The position numbers were made by a program, and so were the translations under genes. Under the pieces are notes generated by a model. That model had not been told where the DNA came from, did not search any database, and saw only the letters and a program-made list of their open reading frames with translations. Positions 5,576 to 6,309 of a stretch of 6,309 bases of DNA are shown in pieces (within the stretch, counting starts at the first letter, position 1; each line of letters starts with the position of its first letter). The stretch is from Nitrospina sp. (GTDB lineage: Bacteria; Nitrospinota; Nitrospinia; Nitrospinales; Nitrospinaceae). The DNA is taken from the NCBI GenBank assembly GCA_004357435.1, contig SMVS01000011.1:1-6309 (forward strand), in the 5' to 3' direction.

Positions 5576-5604
5576 ATGATAATTCCATTAAAAACCAAAT
5601 GCAA
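5576..5604 (-). promoter_or_regulatory. Promoter of the DUF932 gene, positioned for a leaderless transcript
   Basis: On the minus strand TTGCAT (5599-5604) is followed after exactly 17 bases by TATCAT (5576-5581), which matches five of six -10 bases. Six bases (GCCCGA) separate the -10 from the ATG, so the expected transcription start is the A of that ATG. The absence of a Shine-Dalgarno fits translation of a leaderless mRNA. Confidence 0.45.
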
Positions 5605-5876
5605 TCTTAAGAAAAAATAAAAGACCGGGCGGCGGTTCGGTTTTTAAAATCAGGCTGTGGGGGGCGCCGGAAAATCAGGACCCTGAGTTCCAGTGATGAG
5701 ACTTTTTCGGACTCAGTTGTCCGGCAGAAAATACTGCAAAATAGTGTAAATTCAGGGCTAATTCAAAATAGCTGAATGGCTCTTCTTAAATGGCAGAAAC
5801 TTTATGAAACCGATCGGGGATGGCCCTGCCCCACTGAGTTGTGCCATTTTCAACGGCTCGTTTCCGCGTAATTGCA
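5605..5876. other. Divergent intergenic region between the DUF932 and TPM genes
   Basis: No gene is supported here. Structures seen are CTGAGTTCC (5683-5691) facing GGACTCAG (5709-5716) with one bulge, overlapping GGAC-TCAGTT-GTCC, and ATTCAG (5750-5755) facing CTGAAT (5772-5777). CAAAATAG is directly repeated at 5737-5744 and 5764-5771, 27 bases apart. A run of five T after a GC-rich stretch (about 5624-5645, plus strand) is only weakly terminator-like, and no plus-strand gene lies upstream to need it. The direct repeats could be regulator sites for either divergent gene, but nothing shows this. Confidence 0.35.
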
Positions 5877-5933
5877 TTGACTTTTTTGGTTCGGGGATTA
5901 AACTTAGCCCCATTAATCCCTAACGCACGTGCG
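5877..5933 (+). promoter_or_regulatory. Promoter and candidate operator of the TPM-domain gene
   Basis: TTGACT (5877-5882) and TAAACT (5899-5904) form a sigma70-like pair with a 16-base spacer. The -10 is overlapped by a perfect 8-bp inverted repeat, GGGATTAA (5894-5901) and TTAATCCC (5913-5920), with 11 bases between the arms. A 10-base perfect palindrome, CGCACGTGCG (5924-5933), lies immediately before the ATG where a Shine-Dalgarno would normally be. Dyads over the -10 and start suit repressor control; the regulator is unknown. Confidence 0.4.
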
Positions 5934-5934
5934 T

Positions 5935-6309
5935 ATGAACTCTTTTTTCCGTTGGTACAAAATTCTACCGGTTCTGGCTATTCTGCTTCTATTAGCGCAG
6001 GACGCTACCGCTTTAACCTTTCCGGAAAAACCACCCGATAAAGATTTTTTTGTCGACTCCGTTGGATTGATCAAGGAGGAAGACAAACCGACCCTCAACG
6101 AGATCACAGAAAAATTACTGGCAGAAGAAAATATTCCTATTTATGTGGTCACCATAGCATCCCTGGCCGGGCAGGACGCGGCGAGTTTTCCCATAGAAAG
6201 ATATGCCACGGAATTGTTCAACCACTGGGGCATCGGGTTCGAAGATAGAAACAACGGCATGCTGTTGTTGATTTCCAGCGGCGACCGTAAGGTTCGGATC
6301 GAATTGGGA
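5935..6309 (+). CDS. TPM-domain (YgcG-like) secreted or membrane protein, 3' end cut by the right edge
   Basis: 125 residues are visible and the frame is open at the edge. Residues 1-26 form a Sec signal peptide: MNSFFRWYK, a hydrophobic core (ILPVLAILLLLA), then DATA before Leu27. The TPM fold follows: DFFVDSVGLIKEEDKPTLNE (39-58), IPIYVVTIASLAGQD (70-84), YATELFNHWGIGFEDRNNG (92-110), MLLLISSGDRKVRIELG (111-125). That order matches the family's 'D.aglL', 'vvtv.sL.g', 'A..lf..WgiG.....nG.LLL.s..dRkvrie.G' pattern. The domain sits outside the cytoplasmic membrane and is often followed by a C-terminal transmembrane segment and Gly/Ser-rich tail, which would lie outside the window. Its function is poorly known; some members bind metal or assist photosystem repair. 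ATG 5935 is chosen because it begins the signal peptide; GTG 5929 is an alternative. No Shine-Dalgarno is visible. It is divergent from the DUF932 gene. Confidence 0.9.
   Translation, partial: MNSFFRWYKILPVLAILLLLAQDATALTFPEKPPDKDFFVDSVGLIKEEDKPTLNEITEKLLAEENIPIYVVTIASLAGQDAASFPIERYATELFNHWGIGFEDRNNGMLLLISSGDRKVRIELG

Overview
The window looks like chromosomal DNA from a Gram-negative bacterium with moderate GC content. It holds four intact or edge-cut genes, one clear gene remnant, a diverged tRNA-like sequence and about 1.5 kb of repeat-rich, mostly non-coding DNA. The nitrite-reductase remnant (close in style to NirA of marine nitrite oxidisers) hints at a Nitrospinota-like host, but this is a weak inference. 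No single contiguous 'system' stands out. The most unusual part is the left third.

Left third (1-1600). A cold-shock protein gene starts at 59 on the minus strand and runs off the left edge, with a structured leader upstream. Beyond it are a 9-bp hairpin (431-466), two tandem copies of a 72-base hairpin-bearing repeat (519-590, 610-681) and an unassigned reading-frame fragment (647-907). Next comes the first 72 codons of an assimilatory ferredoxin-nitrite/sulfite reductase (from 1217). This gene stops abruptly at about 1432 and is followed by a diverged locus that looks related to the same repeat family (about 1455-1580). The region reads as a decayed locus remodelled around a repeat.

Middle (1600-4600). 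Two minus-strand genes follow: a small exported or membrane-anchored ankyrin-repeat protein with its own sigma70-like promoter, and a 739-residue FdhF/YdeP-type molybdopterin oxidoreductase with no partner subunits nearby.

Right third (4594-6309). A shortened tRNA-Asp(GUC)-like sequence lies between the oxidoreductase and a DUF932 phage/plasmid-type gene, all on the minus strand. The DUF932 promoter is placed so that transcription would begin at the start codon, so the message may be leaderless. A divergent intergenic region of 365 bases then separates it from a plus-strand TPM-domain (YgcG-like) secreted protein gene that runs off the right edge. Apart from the shared strand of DUF932, oxidoreductase and ankyrin genes, nothing ties the genes into one pathway.
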